From Salpingoeca rosetta (lineage: Eukaryota; Opisthokonta; Choanoflagellata; Craspedida; Salpingoecidae), in assembly GCF_000188695.1 (NCBI RefSeq), contig NW_004754899.1:56275-91757 (forward strand): a stretch of DNA of 35,483 nucleotides, written 5' to 3'. Made by a program: the position numbers and the translations under genes. Under the pieces are notes generated by a model. It ran no database searches. It saw nothing but the letters and a program-made list of their open reading frames with translations, and had not been told where the DNA came from. Positions 21,131-31,153 of this stretch are shown here, one piece after another; the stretch's first letter is position 1, and every line of letters begins with the position of its first letter.

Positions 21131-24100
21131 ATGTCCGACACCAACAGCATTAGCAGCAGCACAGCCACAGCGTCCATCTGGACGCGCAGGCGCAGGAGGA
21201 ACAAGAAGAAGAGTGGCACCTCCCTGGCCGCGGGTGACGCTGATGGCACCGCGACCGCCGCCTCCTCCAAGCCGCAGCCGCGGCTGGACACTGCGCCCAC
21301 CATCACCCTGCCACCAGACTTCTTTGCGGCGCGTGGCATCTCCGTGCGAAAAGAGACGGTGCACCTGCACGACTACGAGAGCATCATCACTGGGGACGGG
21401 GGAATCCCGCGCAACAAGCGCGCAAAGATCTCCCACATTGGCACGGCAACAGCGCCATCCTCTCCGCTGGTCGCCCTCAGCCCCATCATGTCCCCGCTCC
21501 ATGTGCAAGCCAGGCGCACAGCACGCCGTGCCATGTCCACGTGCGCATCAGCCCCATCCTCGTCCGCCTCCTCGTCTTCGTCTCGCTCAACCACGCCGCC
21601 AACACCATCTCCGGGCACCGCCACCGCCACCGCCGCCGCCGCAATGGACAGCAGCGCCAACAACAACACCAGCGACCATGGCGAGGACGACTCCGACAGT
21701 GACAGTGACAGCGACAGCAATGGTGTGGCTGATACAGGTGCTGCACAGCAGCAGTACGGCACCACTCCGCCCCACAACCACCACCACCACCACCATAACC
21801 GCCGCCGCCGCCACCACCACCACCATAACCGCCCGAACATCTTCCAGGACCCGACGCGGCGGGTGTTTGCGCTCGACTGCGAGATGGTTGGCACGCGGTA
21901 CACGAGCGCGCTGGGCCGCATCAGCATTGTGGACGAGCAGTGCAACGTGGTGCTGGACGAACTGGTGCTGCCAATGCAGGTGATCCACGACTTCCGCACG
22001 CGCTACTCCGGCCTGACGCGGCGGCACATGCGACAGGCGCAGCCGTGGGAGGCGATCAAGGCAAAGGTGGAGGCCCTGCTGCAGGGCGCCATCGTCATCG
22101 GCCACGACGTCAAGAACGACTTTGAGGTGATGCACATCCACCCGCTGCGGGTGCGGGCGGCCATATGGGACACGAGCGACGTGCCCGCGCTGCGTGCCGC
22201 TGCTGGTCTGCCCGTGACGAAACGGCCAAAGCTCAAGGCACTGTCAGCTGCACTGTTGGGCGTCGATATCCAGACATCAAACCAGGGGCACAGCAGTGTC
22301 GAGGACGCACAGGTGCGTACGTGTGTGTGTGTGTGTGTGTTTGCGTTTGCATGTGTGTACGTGTGTGTACGTGTGTGTACGTGTGTGCATGTATTTGCTT
22401 ATGCATGTGTTGTATTTGCGTGTGCATGTGTGTGTGTGTTTCTATGTGTGCTTCACTGGGTTTGGCTTGTTCCTTATCCACCTGCACTGCGTTTGGCTTG
22501 TTCCTTATCCATCTGCACTGCGTTTGGCTTGTTCCTTATCCACCTGCCTGATGGCTCCTGACTCCACCCCACTTTAAACACCCCAACTCCACCCCCTCCT
22601 CTTACGCAATACAACTGCGTTTTCAGGCGTGCATGCGCCTGTTCCTCAAGTACCGTGCAGCCGCATATGAGCCGCACGGGTGGACTGTGGAGCCATGGTA
22701 CTTCCACCGCCTCGCTCTCTCGCGCCTCGACAGACACACGCGCGCGCTGACAACTGGCGGCGTTGCTGCCACCTTCCTCGCCGCTGAGGCCCTCAGGCGT
22801 GGCTGGGACGTCACAGTCACCACAGCATCCTCGGACGGAGGAGCAAGCACCGCTACCGTTGCCACCACCCCAGCCATCACCGCACGTGGTGGCAGCGGTG
22901 TCGCACCAGCACCAGCACCAGCACCATCAGCAGCAGTAGCTGATGACGACGGCGGGGCAGGCGTCGACATTGAGGTGCACGAGCAGGTGTTCCACCTCAG
23001 GCGGCCATCACGCGCGCAGCCAACCCGCCACCGTCACCACAGCTATCATCATCAGCGGCAACAACAACAACAACAACAACAGCAGCAGCAGAAGGGGGCG
23101 GCAACAGCAGGGGGCAATGCAACAATTGTGATCAGCGATGATGATGACGATGCTGATGACGATGCAGCAACAGGAGCAGCAAGCACGGGAGGCCGAAGCG
23201 TTGCGAGCACCACAGCACCAGTGCCATCAAGACAAGCAACGGCCCCTGCACGTGTGCATGTGCGTTTGCACCCCCACCGGCTGGCGCGGCGACGGGTGAA
23301 GCGATGCGAAGTGACGCTGCAACTGCACGACGCCGTCAGCACACGCATCAAGGCCACCATCACCGCCACCTCCACCACCATCAAGACCACCACCACCACC
23401 AACGCCACCGGCCACAGCAGCCGGCACGTGCATGTTGGCAGAGGAGGGGTGGCTGTTGCAGTTGAGGCGACACCGCCCCTGACGCCGCTGCCAGGGAGCG
23501 CGGCAGCATCGGCAATGGTGTCTGGGGAGGCCACCCCGAAGCACGCGGCGCAGGGTGCAGCCGTGACGACAAGCAAGGGCGGGTCGTTCTGGAACAGGCT
23601 GACCACCGCCCTCATTGGCCAGCAGGGGCGCACACGTGGCGGTCGCAGTGTGGCAACCACGCAACAGCAGCAGCAGGAGGAAGAGGACGAGGCGGAGGTG
23701 ACGGTGCGGGAAGCGGTGGACGTGGCGAGTGATGCGATTGTGCAGCACCTTGTTGCGTCTGGGCTGCTGTGCGGCGATACGCAGCAGGCCTTCCACGCCC
23801 TCCACGCCGCCATGCAGACGGCAGGCGGTGTCGACAGTGACGATGACGATGACAATGACGATGATGATGATGATGACGATGCTGAGGATGTTGATGAGGA
23901 TGATGATGACGACAGCAGCGAGGGGGATGGTGACGAGGTGCGCGGGCGGGTGTCGGCGCGACGGGCATATGTGGTGCAGCAGGCTGGGCATCACACGCCG
24001 CTGTGGACGCAGGTGCTCAAGTCGATGGCAGACGCGTATCAAGCACAGCTCGATGTCACGTACCGCCAAGGCACAGCAACACCAGCCCCTGTGCTTGCGC

Positions 24101-24588
24101 GGGAGGGGGTAAGTACCGGATGCGCTGATGGCGGTGGCGGCCGTATCGGCGTTGAGTCAGATACGGATCCAGACGCGAGGAAGACGGGGCCGATGGATGA
24201 TGCAGCGTCATCCACGCCGGCCGAGACAGATGACGGTGCCATGGGGGCTGGGCGGCCCGTGTTCATCGCGCGAATTGCGATGGAGGATCACCTATTCCCT
24301 GTGGTGGTGGAGGGCGAGGGCTCGAGCAAGAAGCAGGCGAAGCGTGCGGCGTGTGCGCTGGCGGTGCTGACGATGCTCAAGGCGGAGAAGTCCCTGGCAC
24401 AGGAAGTTGCCCACCACTGCGTGCTTGCGCTGCCAAGCATGCTGCAGGCCGGACATCACGTTCACCCCGATGCCGCTGAGCGCCACATCCACGCGGCGAT
24501 TGCGCCCGTGCTGGGCCAGCGCATTGCACGCCTGGTCTCCCGCGCTTACAGGGCGAAGTACGAGCAGAAGCACGGCGCTCACTCTTGA
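21131..24588 (+). CDS. REXO4/ISG20-type DEDDh 3'-5' exonuclease with C-terminal dsRNA-binding-like segment
   Basis: Two exons, 21131-22312 and 22627-24588, phase 0, about 1047 residues. The exonuclease domain (residues ~243-410) has all DEDDh residues: D249 and E251 (ALDCEMVGTR), D330 (GHDVKNDFEV), then H387 and D392 (GHSSVEDAQ), with the domain finishing across the intron as ACMRLFLKY. This matches REXO4/AEN/ISG20L2-type RNA or DNA exonucleases acting in the nucleus or nucleolus. The C-terminus carries FIARIAMEDHLFPVVVEGEG followed by SSKKQAKRAACALAVL, the second half of a dsRNA-binding domain. Its first helix may be TPLWTQVLKSMADAY, about 90 residues earlier and separated by a low-complexity insertion. 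Low-complexity Ser/Thr, poly-Gln, poly-His/Arg and poly-Asp runs fill the rest. The exonuclease call is firm; the dsRBD is likely. Confidence 0.85.
22460..22550 (+). repeat. 31-bp tandem repeat (about 2.9 copies) in exonuclease intron
   Basis: Units start at 22460, 22491 and 22522, each beginning GTTTGGCTTGTTCCTTATCC, with one base difference in the second. The repeat is in the single intron, after a TG-rich segment. Confidence 0.9.
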
Positions 24589-24693
24589 TGCGCGTTTCGT
24601 TTGTATGTGTGTGTCTGTATGTGGGTGTGGGTGTTTCTGTGGGTGTGCGTGTGTGTGGGTGTGTCTGTTTCTGTGTGTGTCTGTATGTGGGTG

Positions 24694-24732
<39 letters not shown>

Positions 24733-24987
24733 GTGTGTGTGTCTGTGTCTGTGTCTGTGTCTGTGTATCTGTTCACTCTTCACCCCCTGCAACGCATGCG
24801 ACCCCCTTCCACTTGCTGCGACTCCCTCCAGTGACGTTGGCTACGGCTCGCCTTGTCTTGACATATAAACGACTCTTGCTGACGCGCCATAGCTGTGTGC
24901 TACTGCACATAGGAACACAGAGAGAGGGGGGGCAGGAGAGGCGCAAGTGTGCAGACACACGCACACACACAAAAGACACACACACAC

Positions 24988-25046
<59 letters not shown>

Positions 25047-25091
25047 TCGGCTTTTCATGAATGATATGTGATAATTTTCCACCGATAGGAG
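24589..25091. other. Spacer between the exonuclease and the first receptor gene
   Basis: Dominated by TG/TCTG repeats at 24603-24770, with perfect (GTCT)n at about 24695-24732, and a (CA)n tract of about 55 bp at 24990-25044. The sequence just before the next ATG is AT-richer (25045-25085). No coding segment is seen. Confidence 0.6.
24990..25044 (+). repeat. (CA)n microsatellite upstream of the first receptor gene
   Basis: About 55 bp of nearly pure CA ending about 48 bp before the start codon at 25092. Confidence 0.9.
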
Positions 25092-26294
25092 ATGGAGCGT
25101 GCGTCGTTGTTTGCGGTGGTGCTGTGCGCTCTGGCTTGCAGAGCTGCGCTTGCTGTGGACATCCCCGAAGGTACGATTGAGAGACGTGTTGGGTTGTCGT
25201 CGAAGGTGGAGGGAGGTGTGCCATTGTGTGTGTCGGGGGATCCACCGTTGTGTCAGCTCCTGCTATCGGTCATCGGTTGCTTCGTATTTGTGTTTCGGTG
25301 GGAGGACTGCTTTTTGTTTGCGTTTGTTTACAATTGGTGGCCTTGTCTCGTGCCCCTGATGTGTTGTTGCACGTTGCTACGCCCTGCGTGTCTTGCTGGT
25401 TCGCTGATCGCCGATTAGGATGCCAGAGCTGCTCAAAGTCAAGCCCTTGCTACAAGTCTGGCGGGTGCTATCCTCGCATTCGTGAGTTAACGCGTGTCTG
25501 CGACAGCAGCGTTGTTGCCTTGCGCATGCGTCAACTGCGATTGCTCGATCGCGTCACCCGTCTTCCCTGCTGAGCATGCTCTGCTGCTGGGTGTCCACGC
25601 TTGTGTGTTCTGCTCTTTCCTGAGCTCACATTGCCTTTGGTGTTTGACAACAGTCGGCACAAACCCGATGGCATGTGGCGTGGGCCATTTCGATTGCCTG
25701 GATGTTGGTCGAACCGCCGATAAGTTTCCCTTCTGTGCCGGCTGCCAACTTGTCTACCAAGGAGGTGTGGCTGTGTGTGTATGTGCCTGTGTGTGTGTGT
25801 GTGTGTGTGTGTGTTTGTCTATCTGTCTGTGTCTGTGTGTATGTATTTTGCCTCTGTAGTTTTATCTCTCTCTCTCGCCAGGTTTATCTGCCTGTCTTTG
25901 CGTGCGAGCAGCAATCCATCAGCATCGCATGCAAACTGTTATGTTGTGATCGCTCACCGCCATACACACCCCACTACGCCTTGACGTTGCAGGTTCCGTT
26001 GAAAGCAATGGCGCCGTCTCACAGGGCCGCTGCCGGCACGCCGCCGTCTCAAGCGTGAGTTGCCGCTGTGGATGTGCGAATTTGTGCGCCTCCACATGCG
26101 CTTTCACATGCGCGGCGTGCTTTGTACATCTGTGTCTCATATGCATATCTCACACACGTCGCCCGCTTGTTGACGCTACTCGCGTTGTCGCTGTCGCCAC
26201 TCGCCAACCAGCTATGCTTTTCGTGGGATTTTTCCCTGAACACATGCTTCTCTGGCACGAAACCTTGCTTGAGCAACAGTGCACAGCTTGGAGG

Positions 26295-26368
<74 letters not shown>

Positions 26369-26590
26369 GTGTGGTGACTGCCTTGCTGCTTGTGCGCGCT
26401 TGTGATCATGTGCTATCGCCGTTTGCTTCATGCGGTGCACTTGTCAACTGCTCACACGCAAACATCTGCTTGGCTTTGTTGGCTTGGCAGGTTGGCGACA
26501 CAATTCGCTGGACAGTCGTGGGCACCAAACCCCAGACCATCCACTCGCCCCCTAACTCCGAAGGGTTCTACTCAATCGGGTACGCGCACG

Positions 26591-26655
<65 letters not shown>

Positions 26656-27595
26656 ATGAGTATCCGTGTACACGTGGCCTCCGCCCGTTTCTGCAGTGCC
26701 TGACGGTGTGTTTGTCGAGACGCATTTGCGTACACGGCCCCACCCATCGCTGCTCCTGCCGCCCCATTTGCGTGTGCCGCTGCGTCCACCTCACACACGC
26801 GTGGTTTATCGATGGCACCACAGGTCTGGCAAGCTGCCGCCGGGCGCCACGTTCTACTACACGTTCAAGGAGGAGGGCACGTTCACGTACATGTCGCGGT
26901 TGACTGCCGGCCTCGACGGAACAGTGATTGTGACGGATGGCACCACCAGCGCAGCAGCAACAACAGAAGCGGCAACCACCAGCGCAGCAGCAACAACAGA
27001 AGCGGCAACCACCAGCGCAGCAGCAACAACAGAAGCGGCAACCACCAGCGCAGCAGCAACAACAGAAGCAGCAACCACCAGCGCAGCAGCAACAACAGAA
27101 GCAGCAACCACCAGCGCAGCAGCAACAACAGAAGCAGCAACCACCAGCGCAGCAGCAACAACAGAAGCAGCAACCACCAGCGCAGCAGCAACAACAGAAG
27201 CAGCAACCACCAGCGCAGCAGCAACAACAGAAGCAGCAACCACCAGCGCAGCAGCAACAACAGAAGCAGCAACCACCAGCGCAGCAGCAACAACAGAAGC
27301 AGCAACCACCAGCGCAGCAGCAACAACAGAAGCAGCAACCACCAGCGCAGCAGCAACAACAGAAGCAGCAACCACCAGCGCAGCAGCAACAACAGAAGCA
27401 GCAACCACCAGCGCAGCGGCAACAACGACAACAACGACATCATCATCTTCATCGACAACAACAACGACGACGACAATCCTCACGTCTGCACCAACAACAA
27501 CAACAACAACAACAACCACAACAACAACAATCACCGCCACCGCTCTCCCAGCACCCCCCTTTCTGCCATCTACATCCTCCACCACCACCACCACC

Positions 27596-27694
<99 letters not shown>

Positions 27695-27986
27695 GCCCCT
27701 GCTCGCCCCGGCAAGCGCCCTCCGCCTCCGCCCACGTCGTCGTCGTCGTCGACATCTGTACCGGTGACCATCGGCGCTCCCCAGCGGTCTGCATCCGTGG
27801 ACGCCGCATCCGTCGCAGGCAGCGCTGTCGGCGGTCTCGCAGGTACACGCACACGCGCACACGCACACACACACACACACACANNNNNNNNNNNNNNNNN
27901 NNNNNNNNNNNNNNNNNNNNNNNNNNNNNNNNNNNNNNNNNNNNNNNNNNNNNNNNNNNNNNNNNNNNNNNNNNNNNNNNNNNACA

Positions 27987-28085
<99 letters not shown>

Positions 28086-28556
28086 TCACGAACTCGCTTA
28101 CTCACTCGCTCGCCCACTCACCCACTCACCCCCTCGCCCGTACACGCTTTCCACGTCATTCGCCTCTCGGCAGGCATGGTCATCATCATTGCTTTGATTC
28201 TGCTGTTTGTGCGCCGCCGACGTAACTCAGCCAACGCAGGTCTGTCACCCCATGCACCTCATGTACCCATGTACCTCATGCACCTCCAAGTCCACCCCCA
28301 TCCCAGTTGGATCGATGTGTGGTTGTGTTCCCTTGTCTTTTTGGTGCCAATCACCTCAACGCCTCATCTATGTGCATATCCCAACACCGCCGCCCATCGC
28401 GGTTGCCTGCATATACGACAGCTGGCAAGAGCAAGGTGCCAGCCCCGCCATCACGTGGGGCGCAGCGACCGGCAAACCACGTCGGCCAATACATGGTCCC
28501 CGTCTCAAACATGTTCCTGCCAGACTACGAAGAGCCAGATGCCATCAGGTGTGTGT

Positions 28557-28588
<32 letters not shown>

Positions 28589-29668
28589 TTGTCTCTGTGT
28601 GTGTGTGTGTCTGTGTGTGTCTGTGTGTGTGTGTGTGTGTGTGTCTGTATGTCTGTGTCTGTCTCCCGTCGTTTGCTTTCTGTCCTTCTGTCTGTCTACG
28701 TTTGTCTTTTTGTTTCTGTTTGTGTGCCCGCGTCTGTCTGCCGTGTCAAGCCTCCCCCCCCCTTCCCCCGGTCCTGCTCACATGTCCCATTGTGGTGTTC
28801 GCTCGCCAGCCCAAACCGGGTGTACGAGCTGCCGATGCACACGGGAAAGACGGCGCCACCGGCCTACGCAACAGCAGCAGCAGTCAGCGTCGCCCGCACC
28901 AAGACCGCCCTGTACGACGTGGGCGATGGCGGCGATGGTCAGGCCATCTACGACAACGCTGTGGAGGAGGACGTGCAGGGCTTTGGGGTCCCACTCTACG
29001 ACAGGGCATCGCAACAACAGCCGCCGCAGAAGCAAACCCAGGGCGCACCGCTCTATGATGTCGCATCACAACAGCAGCAGCAGAACACGGCTCCGCTGTA
29101 TGACATTGCAACCACCGTGACGCCACAACAGCAGCACGAACAGCTGCGAGGGTTTGATGTCCCCTTGTACGATGTCGCTTCGCAACAGCAGCAGACGCAG
29201 CGGCGTGCAGGCGCGCTTGCTGTCGACGTGACGTACGACAACCCAACAGCCAAGTCCCTGGCCAACGTTGGCAATGATGAAGATGAGGAGGAGAAGGACG
29301 GTGCAAAGGCACGAGCCAACGCCCCCACCTACGATATGGCCTCACCAATGCCAGCGCACTATGCGGAGAACCCGCGCCACCGCGCCCTGCACCCATCGTA
29401 CGACGTGGCCACGTCCGAGACAGACGGCGGTGGCGACGACGACCTCTACGCCACAGCGGCTGACGTTGCGCACAGCGACAAGAACACGCACCAGCAAGCA
29501 GCGGCCACGGACAAGAACACGGACCCCGATGGTGGATATCTGATTACGTTCCCCTCCTCCTCGCAAACGCCCTCGCGGCAGCAGCGGCCGCCTACCCTGC
29601 CCACCTCCACCACGTACGACAACATTGGCGATGACGGCGAGGCGCTGTACTCTGCACCAACACTCTGA
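25092..29668 (+). CDS. Type I membrane protein: Cys-rich and degenerate cupredoxin ectodomain, mucin-like stalk, tail with repeated Y-D-x motifs
   Basis: Ten exons: 25092-25170, 25419-25481, 25654-25764, 25993-26054, 26212-26298, 26491-26579, 26824-27842, 28174-28239, 28422-28548 and 28810-29668. Phases match throughout and give about 850 residues. In order: a signal peptide (MERASLFAVVLCALACRAALA); a Cys-rich region of about 110 residues with some 12 cysteines; a cupredoxin-like fold (VGDTIRWTVVGTKPQTIHSP, then KLPPGATFYYTFKEEGTFTY and GTVIV) in which the usual Cys-His-Met copper ligands are absent; about 14 copies of an 11-residue TTSAAATTEAA repeat plus poly-Thr; a membrane helix split between exons 7 and 8 (VAGSAVGGLAG, then MVIIIALILLFV) with an RRRR stop-transfer; and a tail with ten [LITS]-Y-D-[VNRIM] motifs plus other tyrosines. 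A phosphotyrosine docking role is inferred. The exon 5 donor lies in a GT run and is uncertain. Confidence 0.75.
26291..26371 (+). repeat. (GT)n microsatellite at the exon 5 donor of the first receptor gene
   Basis: Nearly pure GT, starting within the splice donor itself, so the exact exon end is ambiguous by multiples of 2 bases. Phase agreement with exon 6 favours 26298. Confidence 0.9.
26594..26654 (+). repeat. (GT)n microsatellite in receptor intron 6
   Basis: About 60 bp of pure GT starting about 14 bases after the GTACGC donor at 26580. Confidence 0.92.
26944..27416 (+). repeat. Coding 33-bp tandem repeat, about 14 copies
   Basis: Encodes the 11-residue unit TTSAAATTEAA in the first receptor gene. 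The first three full units carry GCGGCA at their end and the rest GCAGCA, so the array has homogenised. All units are otherwise near-identical, which suggests recent expansion. The repeat is open in other frames and on the other strand, giving spurious ORFs. Confidence 0.93.
27597..27695 (+). repeat. (ACA)n trinucleotide repeat encoding poly-Thr
   Basis: About 33 uninterrupted ACA codons in the mucin-like stalk of the first receptor gene, following a less regular Thr/Ser-rich segment. Confidence 0.93.
27865..28080 (+). repeat. (CA)n microsatellite containing a 100-N assembly gap
   Basis: CA repeats flank exactly 100 N at 27884-27983. The round number suggests a gap of unknown size. It lies within receptor intron 7, between the two exons that encode the halves of the membrane helix, so the true intron length is unknown. 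Confidence 0.95.
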
Positions 29669-30606
29669 CGATGACGCAGCGACAAGCACGCCGCATTGGA
29701 GCATTTCCTCTTGCCTGTGCCTCGCTCTCTCGTTGGATTTTACATTACCGTCTTTCTGTTTTTTCCTCTGGTTTTGTTGCTCCTTTTCCTTGCTTGTTAT
29801 TTGACTTTTGGTTCATCCTCATCCACGCGCAAGCGAGATGCATGAACATCGTTGTTCTGTTGTTACTTGGGTTTCTTCTTCCCCTCCCGTGCAAGTTCAA
29901 CACACTGCTCCTGGCTTGTTTTGTCCTTGAATGGGGGGACTCCATGCATTTGTGTTCGCCATGATTCCTGCTGTTACGTGACAACGTTATGTGAAGTTCT
30001 TCTTGATTTGATGCTGTCCCTCACTAACAGTCTTCTTCTTCTTTTCAAGCACGAAGGCATCCTTCCTTCAGTCCCAACTCCTTCCTAATGCCAGTGCTTC
30101 CTTGCTTGTTTTGCTTCTTTGCTGTTGTTGTTCCTGCCTTCCACAAGCAAGCAACAGCTGTCGTTCCTGGAGTCGCTGGTCGCCTTGAACACCTTCATTT
30201 GCTGCTTGTTCGCTTCATTCATTCATACAAGCTGATGAGTGGTGCCAACCAAAGGCAAAGGAAAGCAACAACAACCCACAACAACCCACACGCACACACG
30301 CCCAGACCCACACTCGTCTCATGCTGCTGAAATTTAATGGAAAACATTCATCATTCCTCGTGCCTCGCCCCTCGCCTTTGAAGTCCTTTTTGCTTGCGTG
30401 GGTGCGTGCGTGTGCGTGCGTGCGGGTGGGTGAGGATTGGACGAGCGACAAGACTCTTAAGACTGTGACAGGACCGTCGCAAGACTGTGACAAGGCTGTG
30501 ACAAGAGTGACAAGAGCCGGCAAAGGGAGAAGGAGGAGGAGTCCTGCAACAAAAGCAAACAGGCCCGCGCAACAAGGGAACAGAAGAACAGTCATTTACT
30601 TTAGTC
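29669..30606. other. Spacer between the two receptor genes
   Basis: Sequence with T-rich stretches (29720-29820, 29860-29930, 30000-30080) that fits the 3' UTR of the first gene, then A/C-rich sequence at 30245-30310 and a TGCG run at 30400-30425. No coding segment or long microsatellite is seen. Confidence 0.6.
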
Positions 30607-31096
30607 ATGGCGGTGCTGCCGCTTGCCGCCATCCACGCGGTGACGCTGGTGGCAGTTGCGTCCTCGCTCTTGTTCGTGAGCCAGTTCCCGTACCACTGCA
30701 TTGCTGGCAGCCCAGGCATAGTACCAGGGTACCAGTCTCCACCAGATCTGACAGAGGCAGAGGTGACTGGCGTGCCCCTGGACTACCTCGACGCAAGCTT
30801 GGATGCGCCCGCGCCCCTCGTCAACTTCAAAGAGTTCTCTGAGGTGCATGTGTGTGTGCGTATGCGTGTGTGCGTATGCGTGTGTGCGCGTGAAAGTGCG
30901 CGTAGCTCCTGGTTTTCGTTGCCTGCAAGCACGCAAGAGCAATACAACCACACAAAAATTGCGAGCACAAGAGCTTGCTCCCTAACTCACTCTCTCACTC
31001 ACTCACTCACTCACACACACACACACACTCACACACACACACACACAGCTTGCTCACTAACTCACTCACTCACTCACTCACACACACACACACACA

Positions 31097-31153
<57 letters not shown>

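Noticed and set aside
24109..24245. GTAAGT at 24109 as the donor of an extra intron in the exonuclease gene
   Set aside because: The nearby AG acceptors I tested (such as those ending around 24160-24230) would shift the frame and lose the dsRBD-like region, while the unspliced frame stays open.
25494..25650. Possible extra Cys-containing exon (CACVNCDC) between receptor exons 2 and 3
   Set aside because: Exons 2 and 3 already join in matching phase, and no clean acceptor/donor pair flanks this stretch. It cannot be excluded without RNA data.
26937..27767. Plus-strand Gln/Pro-rich frame over the same repeats
   Set aside because: Alternative frame of the TTSAAATTEAA array. The Thr frame is the one that links in phase to the cupredoxin domain and the membrane helix.
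26857..28089. 410-residue minus-strand reading frame (Val/Ala-rich) opposite the receptor stalk
   Set aside because: It is the mirror of the 33-bp and ACA repeats and runs through the N gap; no stop occurs only because the repeats lack one. No conserved domain.
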